A stretch of DNA of 39,454 bases from Prevotella pallens ATCC 700821 (GCF_000220255.1 NZ_GL982513.1:1272683-1312136); one strand, 5' to 3'; numbered from the stretch's first letter, positions 20,704 to 29,986 are shown. Numbers and translations are program-made. Notes: a model not told the origin generated them from the letters alone.

Positions 20704-20747
20704 ACGAAAGTATATTTTGTGCCCCACGAAAGTACATTTTGTCATCA
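20704..20747. repeat. Two-unit 22-bp-period repeat, family C
   Basis: Two adjacent 22-bp units (20704-20725, 20726-20747) share ACGAAAGTAYATTTTGT. Each has imperfect dyad arms (ACGAAA / TTTTGT). The sequence is unrelated to families A and B but the period is the same. It lies in the 214-bp gap between prfA and pyrF. Confidence 0.75.
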
Positions 20748-20799
20748 TCTCTGTCTACTATACCCGTGGATAAAGATTTCTTCAATATTATGCAATAAC

Positions 20800-21912
20800 T
20801 TACAACTCTGTTTCCTTTAATTTTTCTGCGTTTTCTGCAACAGTTAGTGCATCTATCATGTCTTGAATTTCGCCATTCATGAAGTTTGGCAAATCATGAG
20901 TAGTAAAACCTATACGATGGTCGGTTACGCGCCCTTGTGGATAGTTGTATGTGCGTATCTTGGCAGAACGGTCTCCGGTAGATACAAGACTTTTACGTCT
21001 GTTTGCAATGTCATTTACATATTTCTGATGTTCACGATCGTATATAAATGTACGCAATCTTGATAAGGCTCTTTCCTTATTTTTAGGTTGGTCGCGCGTT
21101 TCAGTACATTCTATAAGGATTTCTTCTACCTCACCTGTATTAGGGTTTTTCCATGGATAACGTAAACGAACTCCCGATTCCACTTTATTTACATTTTGAC
21201 CTCCCGCACCGCTCGAACGGAAAGTATCCCATTTAATGTCGCCTTCGTTTATGTTTACTTCAAATTTATCAGCTTCTGGAAGTACGGCAACTGTCGCTGC
21301 AGATGTCTGCATACGACCTTGCGTATCGGTAGAAGGAACGCGCTGCACACGGTGGACACCTGACTCATATTTTAAAATTCCATAAACACCAGCACCAGCA
21401 ACAGCAAAATCAATTTCTTTAAATCCACCAACAGTTCCTTCCGAAACTGATGTTATAGATAGTGTCCAGCCTTTCTTGTCGCAGTATCGTTTGTACATAT
21501 TGAAAATATCGCCAGCGAACAATGCAGCTTCGTCTCCGCCTGCTCCTGCTCTGATTTCCATTTGCACGTTTTTGTCATCTTCTGGATCTTTAGGAACAAG
21601 TAAAAGCTTAATTTCTTCTTCAAGTTTTGGTTGCAGTTCTTCGTTCTCACTCAGCTCCATTCTTGCCATTTCTTTCATTTCTGGATCGGTTTCGTTGGCA
21701 AGAATATCTTTAGCTTCAGATATTGTAGCAAGGCAATTTATATATCGCTTTCGAGCGTTCATAATATCACCAAGGTCTTTGTATTCCTTAGTGAGTTTAA
21801 CATATCGTTGTTGGTCGCTTATTACGTCAGGATCGGTAATAAGTGTAGACACCTCCTCAAAACGTGCTTCAAGTCCATCTAATTTTTTTAATATATTATT
21901 CTCCTCTGGCAT
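20800..21912 (-). CDS. prfA: Peptide chain release factor 1
   Basis: A 370-residue factor that reads UAA and UAG and triggers peptide release. The codon-recognition loop shows PST (HRVQRVPSTDTQGR), a PxT tripeptide as in RF1 rather than the SPF of RF2. The catalytic GGQ is in SSGAGGQNVNKVES (about residue 240). A short insertion after it (YPWKNPNTGEVEE) extends the domain 3 loop. The N-terminal helical domain and the C-terminal NYPQGRVTDHRIG are typical. It starts 46 nt after the purM-like gene. Confidence 0.95.
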   Translation of the reverse strand: MPEENNILKKLDGLEARFEEVSTLITDPDVISDQQRYVKLTKEYKDLGDIMNARKRYINCLATISEAKDILANETDPEMKEMARMELSENEELQPKLEEEIKLLLVPKDPEDDKNVQMEIRAGAGGDEAALFAGDIFNMYKRYCDKKGWTLSITSVSEGTVGGFKEIDFAVAGAGVYGILKYESGVHRVQRVPSTDTQGRMQTSAATVAVLPEADKFEVNINEGDIKWDTFRSSGAGGQNVNKVESGVRLRYPWKNPNTGEVEEILIECTETRDQPKNKERALSRLRTFIYDREHQKYVNDIANRRKSLVSTGDRSAKIRTYNYPQGRVTDHRIGFTTHDLPNFMNGEIQDMIDALTVAENAEKLKETEL

Positions 21913-21958
21913 ATCTTTTTCTATTGTTATTTTGTATAGATGTATAGAATATTATTGT

Positions 21959-23122
21959 TTAATAACTAAATTCTCCGAATTCGCTTTTGATAGTTAAGCT
22001 CTTTTTACCTTCTTCAATATGACCGATAACTTGTGCATCAATATTGAATTCCTTGCTAATAGCAATAATAGAATTAGCCATTTCAGGGCTGACATAAATC
22101 TCCATTCTGTGTCCCATATTGAAAACTTGGTACATTTCTTTCCAATCTGTTCCGCTACATTCCTTTATAGCTTTAAATAGGGGAGGTACAGGGAACATAT
22201 TATCCTTTATTACTTTGCAGTTATCATTTATAAAGTGTAGAACTTTTGTTTGTGCTCCACCTGTGCAATGTACCATTCCGTGAATCTTGCTACGATACTC
22301 ATCAAGTATTCGCTTAATTACTGGAGCATAGGTACGGGTAGGGGAGAGAACCAATTCTCCAGCATTTAAAGGACTGTCTTTTACAGCATCAGTAAGTTTA
22401 TATTTACCACTATAAACAAGCTCATTCGGCACAGCGTGGTCGAAACTCTCAGGATACTTTTCGGCTAGATACTTTGAAAAAACATCATGGCGTGCACTCG
22501 TAAGACCATTACTGCCCATTCCTCCATTATACTTCTTTTCATAGGTTGATTGTCCTGTCGAACTTAAACCAACGATAACATCTCCTGGACGAATATTTGC
22601 ATTATCAATAACATCAGAGCGTTTCATTCTACAAGTAACAGTAGAATCTACAATGATAGTACGCACTAAGTCTCCTACGTCCGCAGTTTCTCCACCAGTA
22701 GGATAAATACCTATTCCCATTTCTCTCATTTCTGCCAACAATTCGTCTGTACCATTTATTATGGCAGATATAACTTCTCCAGGAACAAGCATCTTGTTAC
22801 GTCCGATAGTAGATGATACTAGAATATTATCAACAGCACCAACACACAACAAATCGTCTGTATTCATAACTATGGCGTCTTGCGCTATACCTTTCCATAC
22901 ACTTAAATCGCCTGTTTCTTTCCAGTACATATAAGCCAAGGACGATTTTGTACCAGCACCATCGGCATGCATTATGTTGCAGTATTCCTCGTTACCTCCC
23001 AAGATATCTGGAATGATTTTGCAAAATGCTTGTGGGAAAATTCCTTTATCTATATTCTTAATAGCGTTATGTACGTCTTCTTTGGCAGCACTAACGCCAC
23101 GCATTGCATATCTATTATTCAT
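21959..23122 (-). CDS. purM: PurM-like phosphoribosylaminoimidazole synthetase (AIR synthetase)
   Basis: A 387-residue PurM-fold protein, predicted to close the imidazole ring from FGAM with ATP. It has the ATP/metal segment MHADGAGTKSSLAYMYW, the dinucleotide-type AQDAIVMNTDDLLCVGA, and GIYPTGGETADVGDLVRT. GLSSTGQSTYE and HCTGGAQTKVL follow. It is longer and clearly diverged from the E. coli enzyme (about 345 residues), with the central insertion usual for the Bacteroidetes form. purC lies a few genes upstream in the same series, which supports the purine assignment. Confidence 0.85.
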   Translation of the reverse strand: MNNRYAMRGVSAAKEDVHNAIKNIDKGIFPQAFCKIIPDILGGNEEYCNIMHADGAGTKSSLAYMYWKETGDLSVWKGIAQDAIVMNTDDLLCVGAVDNILVSSTIGRNKMLVPGEVISAIINGTDELLAEMREMGIGIYPTGGETADVGDLVRTIIVDSTVTCRMKRSDVIDNANIRPGDVIVGLSSTGQSTYEKKYNGGMGSNGLTSARHDVFSKYLAEKYPESFDHAVPNELVYSGKYKLTDAVKDSPLNAGELVLSPTRTYAPVIKRILDEYRSKIHGMVHCTGGAQTKVLHFINDNCKVIKDNMFPVPPLFKAIKECSGTDWKEMYQVFNMGHRMEIYVSPEMANSIIAISKEFNIDAQVIGHIEEGKKSLTIKSEFGEFSY

Positions 23123-23148
23123 TTCTTTAGTACTATTCTCCGATTTTC

Positions 23149-23898
23149 TTATTTTTCTTTACTATTCCATATATCCCAGCTTGCGAAAGCTTGTAAAAGT
23201 AACATTTCTAATCCGTTCTTAACAACAGCACCATATTCTTTACCCTTTGCCATAAAACATGTAACATTAGGATTATAAAGCAAATCGTATAAGAGGGTAT
23301 GATTATCCATAGCCTCGTATGGAAGTGGCAAACATTCATCTACGTTCGGATACATTCCCACGGGCGTACAATTTACTATTACATTAAATTCTTTTATTAT
23401 TTTGGGAGACAAATCGTTGTAGGTTAATACATCTATATTTTTACGTCTTGAAACGCATTTTGTTTCAATGCCTAAAGATTTTAATCCATAACATACAGCT
23501 TTAGAAGCACCACCAGTGCCTAATACTAAAGCCTTTTTATGGTAGCGTTCTAATAGGGGTTCTATGCTTTTTGTGAATCCTATAACGTCTGTGTTATACC
23601 CTTTAAGATGTGTTTTATTGCCAAAATGATCGACGCGAATAACATTTACTGCGCCAATAGCTTTTGCTTCTGGACTCAAAGAGTCGAGATACTTTATGAT
23701 TTGTTCCTTATAAGGTATCGTAACATTAAGTCCTTTTAAATTTGGAGTTGTATCAATAATTTCTAAAAGGTCTTCGATTGATGAAATTTCATAATTATTA
23801 TACTCAGCATCTATTCCTTCATTTTGAAATTTCTCATTGAAATATCCCTCTGAAAAAGAATGTTCTAATGGATAACCAATCAGTCCATATTTGTCCAT
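23149..23898 (-). CDS. aroE: Shikimate 5-dehydrogenase
   Basis: A 249-residue NADP-dependent enzyme that reduces 3-dehydroshikimate in aromatic amino acid synthesis. The N-terminus has the substrate-binding signature YGLIGYPLEHSFSEGYFN, then LKGLNVTIPYKEQI with the catalytic Lys, AIGAVNVI and the Asp of GYNTDVIGF. The Rossmann motif is VLGTGGASKAV. The C-terminus has NGLEMLLLQAFASW. The start is the ATG at 23898 (MDKYGLIG); the open frame could extend two codons to a TTG. It lies 12 nt after menG. Confidence 0.94.
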   Translation of the reverse strand: MDKYGLIGYPLEHSFSEGYFNEKFQNEGIDAEYNNYEISSIEDLLEIIDTTPNLKGLNVTIPYKEQIIKYLDSLSPEAKAIGAVNVIRVDHFGNKTHLKGYNTDVIGFTKSIEPLLERYHKKALVLGTGGASKAVCYGLKSLGIETKCVSRRKNIDVLTYNDLSPKIIKEFNVIVNCTPVGMYPNVDECLPLPYEAMDNHTLLYDLLYNPNVTCFMAKGKEYGAVVKNGLEMLLLQAFASWDIWNSKEK

Positions 23899-23910
23899 AA
23901 GCAACTAATT

Positions 23911-24645
23911 TTATTTTTCAGCAATATACATAGTGCAGATTCCAAATGTTAAACGTGTAAAAGCCGTTTTAGTAAAACCTGCACTTTGAAGTATATTCAT
24001 CATGGTTTCACCTTGTGGAAATGCAGCTATAGTTTTATTTAAGTAATCGTATGCACTGCAATCTTTTGAAATTAAGCGTCCATAAAATGGTAGAACAACC
24101 TTTGAATATATTTTAAAAAGTTGTTTCATTGGGAACGATATAGGTGTTGTAAGCTCTATAATACATAAGTGTCCACCTTTTTTTAATACTCTATACATTT
24201 CTCCAAGTCCTTTCTCAAGGTCCTGAAAATTACGAATTCCAAAAGCGGCTGTTACAGCATCGAAAGTATTGGAAGGGAATGTTAGGTTTAGACAATCTTC
24301 TTTCTGAAATGAAATAATACCATCTAAACCTTCTTCCTTAACTTTTTGTCTGCCAATTTCCATCATTTTGTCAGAAATATCAGCACCGATAAGTGTTTTT
24401 GGTAAAAGCATCTTTGCTGACATAATTGCAAAATCACCAGTCCCAGTTGCAATATCAAGTATTGTTTTAGGAGAAAATGGAGCGAGCCTTCTAATGGCTT
24501 TTTTACGCCAACTTTTATCTATATTCCATGACAACCGATGATTTAAGGTATCGTAGGTCGAAGCAATATTATCAAACATTTCTTCGACCACCTTACCTTT
24601 TTCATCAGTGCTATTATAGGGTTTTATTTTCTCTTGATTATACAC
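23911..24645 (-). CDS. menG: Demethylmenaquinone methyltransferase (UbiE/MenG)
   Basis: A 244-residue SAM-dependent methyltransferase for the last step of menaquinone synthesis. Motif I is [19 protein letters not shown] (about residues 65-83). The family signature includes [20 protein letters not shown] near the N-terminus and [15 protein letters not shown] in the middle. The end is [11 protein letters not shown]. These organisms use menaquinone, so MenG fits better than UbiE. The start appears to be GTG at 24645; no ATG lies nearby in frame. It follows purC by 43 nt. Confidence 0.93.
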   Translation of the reverse strand: MYNQEKIKPYNSTDEKGKVVEEMFDNIASTYDTLNHRLSWNIDKSWRKKAIRRLAPFSPKTILDIATGTGDFAIMSAKMLLPKTLIGADISDKMMEIGRQKVKEEGLDGIISFQKEDCLNLTFPSNTFDAVTAAFGIRNFQDLEKGLGEMYRVLKKGGHLCIIELTTPISFPMKQLFKIYSKVVLPFYGRLISKDCSAYDYLNKTIAAFPQGETMMNILQSAGFTKTAFTRLTFGICTMYIAEK

Positions 24646-24688
24646 GCTGATGTTTATTAGTATCTTGCAATTTTATTTTGGAAATCTC

Positions 24689-25639
24689 TTATTTTCTTGT
24701 TGCTAGATATTGGCTCACATTCTTCTCAATCCGTTCTGCTAAATCTGTTCCGTCATCAACTTTCACAAAAGGTTCTCCTGTGATATGTTCGTAGAGTTCA
24801 ATATACCTGTCGCTAACACTTTTTGCATACGCATCTGTTATTTCGGGCATTTTTTGTCCTGGTTCGTTCATAAAGTTATGCTCTATCAACCATTGTCTAA
24901 CGAATTCTTTAGAAAGTTGCCTTTGTGGTTCGCCTTTAGCTAATTTCTCTTCATATCCATCAGCATAAAAGTATCTACTAGAATCTGGTGTATGTATTTC
25001 GTCTATTAAATAGCATTTACCGTTGCGTTTGCCAAATTCATATTTAGTATCAACAAGAATAAGACCTTTTTGTGCAGCAATTTCTTGTCCACGTGCAAAA
25101 AGTTTTCTTGTCCAGTCTTCAATTATATTGTAGTCTTCTTCTGAAACAATGCCTTGCTTAATTATTTCTTCCTTGGAAATATTCAAGTCATGACCTTCGT
25201 CTGCTTTAGTAGTTGGTGTAATAATTGGTTCAGGGAAACGTTCATTTTCTTTCATGCCATCAGGAAGCTTTACTCCACAAATTTCTCTGCAGCCAGCTTT
25301 ATATTCTCTCCATGCAGAGCCTGTAAGGATTGAACGAATAATCATCTCCACTTTAAATCCTTCGCATTTCAATCCTACTGTAACCATAGGATCGGGAGTT
25401 GCCAATTTCCAATTAGGACAGATATCTGAAGTTAGATCTAAGAATTTTGAAGCTATTTGGTTCAAAACTTGTCCTTTGAAAGGTATGCCTTTGGGTAGTA
25501 CTACATCGAAAGCGGAGATACGATCGGTTGCAACCATAACAATTAAATCATCGTTAATGTCGTACACATCACGAACTTTTCCGTGATAAACATTCTTCTG
25601 TCCTTCGAACTTGAAATCGGTTTTAATCAATGCATTCAT
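24689..25639 (-). CDS. purC: SAICAR synthetase
   Basis: A 316-residue purine enzyme that joins CAIR and aspartate using ATP. It shows the N-terminal nucleotide loop [11 protein letters not shown], the segment [22 protein letters not shown], and [16 protein letters not shown]. The C-terminal part [15 protein letters not shown] and [13 protein letters not shown] completes the family set. It is longer than the compact E. coli form (237 residues), like the forms of other Bacteroidetes and yeast. It lies 12 nt after phoH. Confidence 0.95.
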   Translation of the reverse strand: MNALIKTDFKFEGQKNVYHGKVRDVYDINDDLIVMVATDRISAFDVVLPKGIPFKGQVLNQIASKFLDLTSDICPNWKLATPDPMVTVGLKCEGFKVEMIIRSILTGSAWREYKAGCREICGVKLPDGMKENERFPEPIITPTTKADEGHDLNISKEEIIKQGIVSEEDYNIIEDWTRKLFARGQEIAAQKGLILVDTKYEFGKRNGKCYLIDEIHTPDSSRYFYADGYEEKLAKGEPQRQLSKEFVRQWLIEHNFMNEPGQKMPEITDAYAKSVSDRYIELYEHITGEPFVKVDDGTDLAERIEKNVSQYLATRK

Positions 25640-25651
25640 AATTTTATAATT

Positions 25652-26608
25652 TTATGGAGTTGTTTTGTTTTTTGCTTTATCGTGTTCATCGTAAGCATTA
25701 ACAATTTTTGTTACGAGTTTATGCCTTACTATATCTTTTTGGCTGAGTTTAACTATTGCTATTCCTTCTGTATCATTAAGTATTTCTACTGCTTCTTTTA
25801 GTCCACTCTTTTGATGGTAAGGAAGGTCTATCTGTGTTAAATCGCCTGTTATTATCATCTTCGAGTTCATTCCCAATCGTGTGAGAAACATTCTTATTTG
25901 CGCTGTTGATGTGTTTTGTGCTTCGTCGAGTATAATTATAGCATCGTTCAATGTTCTTCCTCGCATAAATGCAAGTGGAGCGATTTGTATAATGTGTTTA
26001 TCTACCATATCTTGAAGCTTAACAGCTGGAATCATATCCTCTAAAGAATCGTATAATGGCTGAAGATAAGGGTCAATCTTCTCTTTCATATCGCCGGGTA
26101 AAAAGCCTAATTTCTCTCCGGCTTCGACTGCTGGACGCGAAAGTATTATTTTTTTTACTTCTTTTGCTTTTAAAGATTTAACGGCTAGTGCAATGCTTAA
26201 ATAGGTTTTACCTGTACCTGCGGGTCCTACTGCAAACACCATATCGTTCTTATTGAAAGCATCAACTAACATTTGTTGATTATTAGAGCGACTTTTTATT
26301 GGTTTTCCTGAAACTGAATAAACCAATACTTCTTTTTCGGCACCTATCTTGGTTTGTTTTCCATTTACAATATCAAGAATATCTTTTTCGCTTATAACGT
26401 TATACGTTGAAATATGTTTGCGCATATTCTCAATATCTTCTTCTAATTTTGCCATTTGCTCTTCGTCTCCCAAAATTCGTATAACATTGTCGCGAGCAAC
26501 AATTCTCACTTTTGGGAAGAGAGACTTTATCATCTGTAGATGCGCATTACCAACGCCATAGAAAACTACGGGGTCAATATCATCAAGAACAATATGTTTT
26601 TCTATCAA
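25652..26608 (-). CDS. phoH: PhoH-family P-loop ATPase
   Basis: A 318-residue cytosolic ATPase of the PhoH group (linked to RNA handling; precise role unclear). The N-terminal region (residues 20-90) is a KH-like part (KIRIVARDNVIRILGD). The ATPase domain has Walker A VGPAGTGKTYLSIALA (about residue 133), ILSRPAVEAGEKLGFLPGD, Walker B IILDEAQNTS and ITGDLTQIDLP. The start is a TTG at 26608, with an in-frame stop just upstream. It is the first gene of the purC-menG-aroE series; a strong promoter lies 28 nt upstream. Confidence 0.92.
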   Translation of the reverse strand: MIEKHIVLDDIDPVVFYGVGNAHLQMIKSLFPKVRIVARDNVIRILGDEEQMAKLEEDIENMRKHISTYNVISEKDILDIVNGKQTKIGAEKEVLVYSVSGKPIKSRSNNQQMLVDAFNKNDMVFAVGPAGTGKTYLSIALAVKSLKAKEVKKIILSRPAVEAGEKLGFLPGDMKEKIDPYLQPLYDSLEDMIPAVKLQDMVDKHIIQIAPLAFMRGRTLNDAIIILDEAQNTSTAQIRMFLTRLGMNSKMIITGDLTQIDLPYHQKSGLKEAVEILNDTEGIAIVKLSQKDIVRHKLVTKIVNAYDEHDKAKNKTTP

Positions 26609-26635
26609 TTTCTTTCACTAATTTTAATATTGCTG

Positions 26636-26667
26636 CAAAGTTAATATAAAAAGGTGAACCATACAAA
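26636..26667 (-). promoter_or_regulatory. Bacteroidetes promoter of the phoH-purC-menG series
   Basis: On the minus strand: TTTG (26667-26664), a 20-nt spacer, TAACTTTG (26643-26636). It is a full match to the consensus and lies 27 nt before the TTG start of phoH. Confidence 0.85.
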
Positions 26668-27042
26668 TATTTATTATGCCTTATAAGGTGAATTATCAAA
26701 AAATAACTACCCATAAAATCAGCCAATAAGCGTAAAATTATGAAGAAGTTTTTAGGAATATTTCTTCGGTATTGCAAAATCACTTCTTCACTAGAAATCT
26801 GTTTATTTTCTCTTTTGTAGAATTAACAGATTCTATCTTTTATCTGCACTCTTTATATCTGTTTTCTCTATGGCGTAGAGCCTAAATAAAGCTTTTTCCT
26901 GGTCTGAATTCTCATTACTTATGCACACTTCTTTGTGTCTATCTTTATAATCTGCATTTATGTATTGTTTCGGTCTTAATTATTCACGTATTTGTTTCCA
27001 TTTATATACTATTATGTATCAACGCAATACTGATTAGATACT
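26668..27042. other. Gene-free divergent intergenic stretch
   Basis: About 375 bp between the phoH promoter and array B2. It has no supported ORF, tRNA or strong hairpin. Short T-rich runs give no clear pattern. Confidence 0.45.
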
Positions 27043-27138
27043 ATTATTTACACGTAAGTAAAACTTTATTTACGTGTAAGTAAAACTTTATTTACGTGTA
27101 AGTAGAACTTTACTTACGTGTAAATAAAACTCTACTTT
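27043..27138. repeat. 22-bp-period palindrome array, family B copy 2
   Basis: Four units starting at 27043, 27065, 27087 and 27109, then a partial fifth (CTCTAC). They share the TTTACTTAC / GTAAGTAAA arms of the array at 10864. The centres read AC, GT, GT, GT. It lies between the divergent phoH and DUF5715-type genes. ATAATGTTT follows at 27149-27157, as it does after arrays A1 and B1. Confidence 0.9.
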
Positions 27139-27328
27139 GCTTTAATAAATAATGTTTATTACCTATAAAAACGTTATGGATATATATACGGAACGAAGGA
27201 ATGTTGTGATGAAATTATTGCTTGTTCGTATTACAGTGCTTCTTTATGCACTATCTAAATTCTGTTCCTAAATGTGTGGTTGGCTTATCGAGTGTTATTT
27301 TTCTATGTTAAAACATTGTATTTCTATC

Positions 27329-27358
27329 TTGAATGTTATAAAAAAATACCTACCTTTG
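27329..27358 (+). promoter_or_regulatory. Promoter with -7 box abutting the start codon
   Basis: TTG at 27329-27331, a 19-nt spacer, TACCTTTG at 27351-27358. The ATG at 27364 is only 5 nt further on, so transcription would begin at or next to the start codon, giving a leaderless mRNA. Confidence 0.7.
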
Positions 27359-27363
27359 TATCT

Positions 27364-28182
27364 ATGAAAGTGAAAAAGAAGATAACGAAAAATAATTTTT
27401 TATTTGGGTTTATGGCTATAACTGTTTTTCTTGCGGTTGTTAGAGTTATATTCCCTTCAATTGCGAAAGATTCTAATTCTGTTAAAGGTAAGGCTCTATC
27501 CGTTGATACTACACACTTAACTTCGGGAATTATTAGAACTGCAGAGATTACGGATCAGAATGATTCTATTTCTCTGTATTTTGTACCAATAAGCCAGCTT
27601 ACACATTTTTTTGATAGTAATAATAAAGTGGTAAAACATCATATTATAGGTGTTGCAAATTACGATAAGAGTTTTCCTGATTCGCAATATGTACAATTAG
27701 AATCGTCTAAGAAGTATGCTGTAAAAGCAGTTTTAAATAGGCAAGATGCAGAATTGCGGAAGAAAGAGCTTGTATACATTGGTAGCAACCCTTTCTTTGT
27801 TGTAAAACGTTTGTCGAGTAGCATTCCATATCTTGTGCCAAAAGCTTCTATTTTGCTCCAAGATATAGGACGAAACTTTTTCGATAGTCTTCAAGTGAAA
27901 AATATCCCACTTACAAAATTGTTGGTTACAAGCGTTCTGCGTACAAAAGAAGATGTAAGAAAATTAAGACGTTATAATCATAATGCAACCGAAAATAGTT
28001 GTCATCTATATGGAACAACGTTCGATATAGCTTACAATAAGTATTCGCCCATAACTCGCTCTGTACGCGATGATACTTTGAAATGGATTTTAAGCGAAGT
28101 TCTTAACGATTTACGTAAGCAGGGACGTTGCCACATTAAATACGAGAAACATCAAGGTTGCTTCCATATAACAATCCGATAA
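27364..28182 (+). CDS. Membrane-anchored DUF5715-type protein with M15 peptidase-like motif
   Basis: A 272-residue protein with a Lys-rich N-terminus and one hydrophobic segment (residues 12-31), so it is anchored in, or secreted through, the inner membrane. I place it in the DUF5715-type family of Bacteroidetes. SCHLYGTTFD (Ser212, His214, Asp221) fits the M15 zinc motif SxHxxGxAxD except for Thr in place of Ala. A C-terminal EKHQGCFH supplies Glu261 and His268, like the ExxWH end of M15. A cell-wall peptidase or binding role is an inference. The ATG at 27364 is preferred because the -7 box lies just upstream; an open frame reaches back to 27274. Confidence 0.8.
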   Translation: MKVKKKITKNNFLFGFMAITVFLAVVRVIFPSIAKDSNSVKGKALSVDTTHLTSGIIRTAEITDQNDSISLYFVPISQLTHFFDSNNKVVKHHIIGVANYDKSFPDSQYVQLESSKKYAVKAVLNRQDAELRKKELVYIGSNPFFVVKRLSSSIPYLVPKASILLQDIGRNFFDSLQVKNIPLTKLLVTSVLRTKEDVRKLRRYNHNATENSCHLYGTTFDIAYNKYSPITRSVRDDTLKWILSEVLNDLRKQGRCHIKYEKHQGCFHITIR

Positions 28183-28198
28183 TGTGGTATACAAATAT

Positions 28199-28244
28199 AG
28201 AATTGCACATATCTACAATGTTTATTTTTGGTATGTGCAATTCT
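28199..28244. terminator. Hairpin between convergent genes, possible bidirectional terminator
   Basis: A perfect 13-bp stem (28199-28211 with 28232-28244, arms AGAATTGCACATA / TATGTGCAATTCT) with a 20-nt loop. It lies between the stops of the DUF5715-type gene and the lipoprotein gene. The flanking T runs are weak on both strands. Confidence 0.6.
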
Positions 28245-28254
28245 TCTGCTGTAT

Positions 28255-28896
28255 TTATTTTTCTCCTTCTTTAATATCCTCTATACTAATAGTAGGTTTA
28301 AGAAGTCCAGCACGTATTAAGATGTTAGCTATTTCTCCATCATCAGCTCGTCTGTAAATACTATAAGCATATCGTGGTTTGCCATTCGGAAAAACTCCCA
28401 TAGGTTGTAGTATTTCCATTGTTCCTTCTGACAAAGCTAAGATTTCTATATCGTTAAAATCTTTTATTGATAGTCGATTATTCTTTGCATCATACTTGTA
28501 ATCATACTCGTAGCTAACAGTTTTTCCATTAGCCGACGAAAAAAAGAATGTGTGGCATTTCCCATCTTTAAAGTAATAGTTAATAGGACTCTGTCCCAGT
28601 ATTGACCGATAGTAATCTTTGGTATCCAATTCACCATTTTCTAATACTATTCTAGTAGAAATCCATACAAAACCACCATGTGCTACTAATTCATTGAATT
28701 CTTCTAAAGAAATCTTTTGTTTATTCTTCACAGAGCATTCACCTTTCTGATTAATTACGAACTTCATATTAGGAGTAAGATTCATTACTTGCATTTCTGT
28801 TTGTTGTTTAGGAGTTTTACATGCATAAATGCCCATTACCACTGCGGTAGAGGAAATGATAAATGATAGTTTCCGCAAAATTGCTTTTTTATTCAT
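28255..28896 (-). CDS. Lipoprotein of unknown function
   Basis: A 213-residue predicted lipoprotein. The basic start MNKKAILRK is followed by a hydrophobic stretch and the lipobox GIYAC (Cys26). The next residues, KTPKQQ, lack the acidic surface-export signal, so a periplasmic position is more likely than a surface one. The body (CSVKNKQKISLEEFNELVAHGG, NYYFKDGKCHTFFF, SYEYDYKYDAKNNRL) looks beta-rich and I do not recognise a named domain. It converges on the DUF5715-type gene. No clear TAnnTTTG box was found upstream at normal spacing. Confidence 0.75.
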   Translation of the reverse strand: MNKKAILRKLSFIISSTAVVMGIYACKTPKQQTEMQVMNLTPNMKFVINQKGECSVKNKQKISLEEFNELVAHGGFVWISTRIVLENGELDTKDYYRSILGQSPINYYFKDGKCHTFFFSSANGKTVSYEYDYKYDAKNNRLSIKDFNDIEILALSEGTMEILQPMGVFPNGKPRYAYSIYRRADDGEIANILIRAGLLKPTISIEDIKEGEK

Positions 28897-29329
28897 AGTT
28901 ATATTTGTTGTTTCTTGTAATATCTATTGTCTTATTTTATAGAGAGTAGGAGAGAGCATTAAGTTCATCTCGCTATACCCGTAGCAAATGAAGTTCTACT
29001 TTTAGCTATGCAACATTTTTATTTTACCATTATACTATAGTAAACGTATATTGCTAAAAATATAGTAATATCGCAATCCACTTACTTTAATGTTATAAAA
29101 GAGAACTCATAGATTCAGCATTTGATATGGCAAAAATACAAATAAAATCTAAGAAACTCACCCTTTTGCACTAATATTCCCAAATTAGCATAGTTGCAAT
29201 TGTAGAAATGGAATATTAAAACAAGAGTAAATAATAAGGTTTCAACTAGTATTTACAATGAATTGGCTTTTCTTTATTTCGCCACGCACGATATAGTTTA
29301 AATAGCAAATGCTATTGTATTGTCTTTCT
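28897..29329. other. Gene-free stretch between lipoprotein and TetR gene
   Basis: About 430 bp of AT-rich DNA. There is no supported ORF. A -7-like TATTTTTG on the minus strand (29138-29131) lacks a matching -33. A small palindrome TACTATAGTA lies near 29033-29042. A weak hairpin ATAGCA/TGCTAT at about 29300 may end the TetR transcript. Confidence 0.4.
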
Positions 29330-29947
29330 TTATTCAATGCCTATAAGTTTACGCCAACCACCCATTCCAAAATTTACATAATCGGTAATAATACCATTTA
29401 TTTCTACTTCAGTTAGTCCCTCGTGTGTAACAATATACCTAATAACACTTGCCCACAATCCGCACATAATACGAACAAAGTGTGGCGATATATTTGTATT
29501 AATGTGTGAAGATAAATTTTTAATATTTGCCAAATAAGCTATTCCGTCAGAATATGCCGTTTCCAACAATCTGTCAAAATCGTTTTCTAATGATGTTCCA
29601 GCAGTTTCAAAGATAAGCATATAAAGCTCTTTACGAAAAGGAATAATAAGTGATGACACTTGTTGGTACATCATATCATAGTAAACTTGATTATGGAAGA
29701 TGTCGATAGATACATATTCTTCGCTAATAGACTTATTATGATAATCTTTGAAGGCTGTGAATAAAGGGGCAAGAACAGCCCTCAGTAAGTCGTCCTTGCC
29801 CTTATAATAATTATACACATTGCCTACTGCTACATTTGCTTTACTAGCTATGGTTTTAATTGATGTACGTTTTACACCATTATTTATAAACTCTCTACTT
29901 GCTACAGCAAGAATTCGGTTTCGTATTTCGTCTTTCTGTATTTGCAT
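29330..29947 (-). CDS. TetR-family transcriptional regulator
   Basis: A 205-residue one-component regulator. The N-terminal DNA-binding domain is clear: IRNRILAVASREFINNGVKRTSIKTIASKANVAVGNVYNYYKGKDDLL (residues 7-55), with the helix-turn-helix at about 28-47. The C-terminal ligand and dimer domain is not recognisable. It is the last gene of the TonB receptor - surface lipoprotein operon (39-nt gap), so it probably senses the substrate or metal state and controls this operon. A 12-bp inverted repeat (ATCATAAATGAT, 33881-33892), about 32 bp upstream of the -33 box, is a candidate operator. Both points are inference. Confidence 0.9.
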   Translation of the reverse strand: MQIQKDEIRNRILAVASREFINNGVKRTSIKTIASKANVAVGNVYNYYKGKDDLLRAVLAPLFTAFKDYHNKSISEEYVSIDIFHNQVYYDMMYQQVSSLIIPFRKELYMLIFETAGTSLENDFDRLLETAYSDGIAYLANIKNLSSHINTNISPHFVRIMCGLWASVIRYIVTHEGLTEVEINGIITDYVNFGMGGWRKLIGIE

Positions 29948-29986
29948 CGATTATTATTTTATAGTAAGTAGGCTATACTTCTATCC

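Noticed and set aside
11239..26608. One single 14-gene operon
   Set aside because: The 214-bp prfA-pyrF gap and a -7 box before lpxD make at least two or three transcripts more likely.
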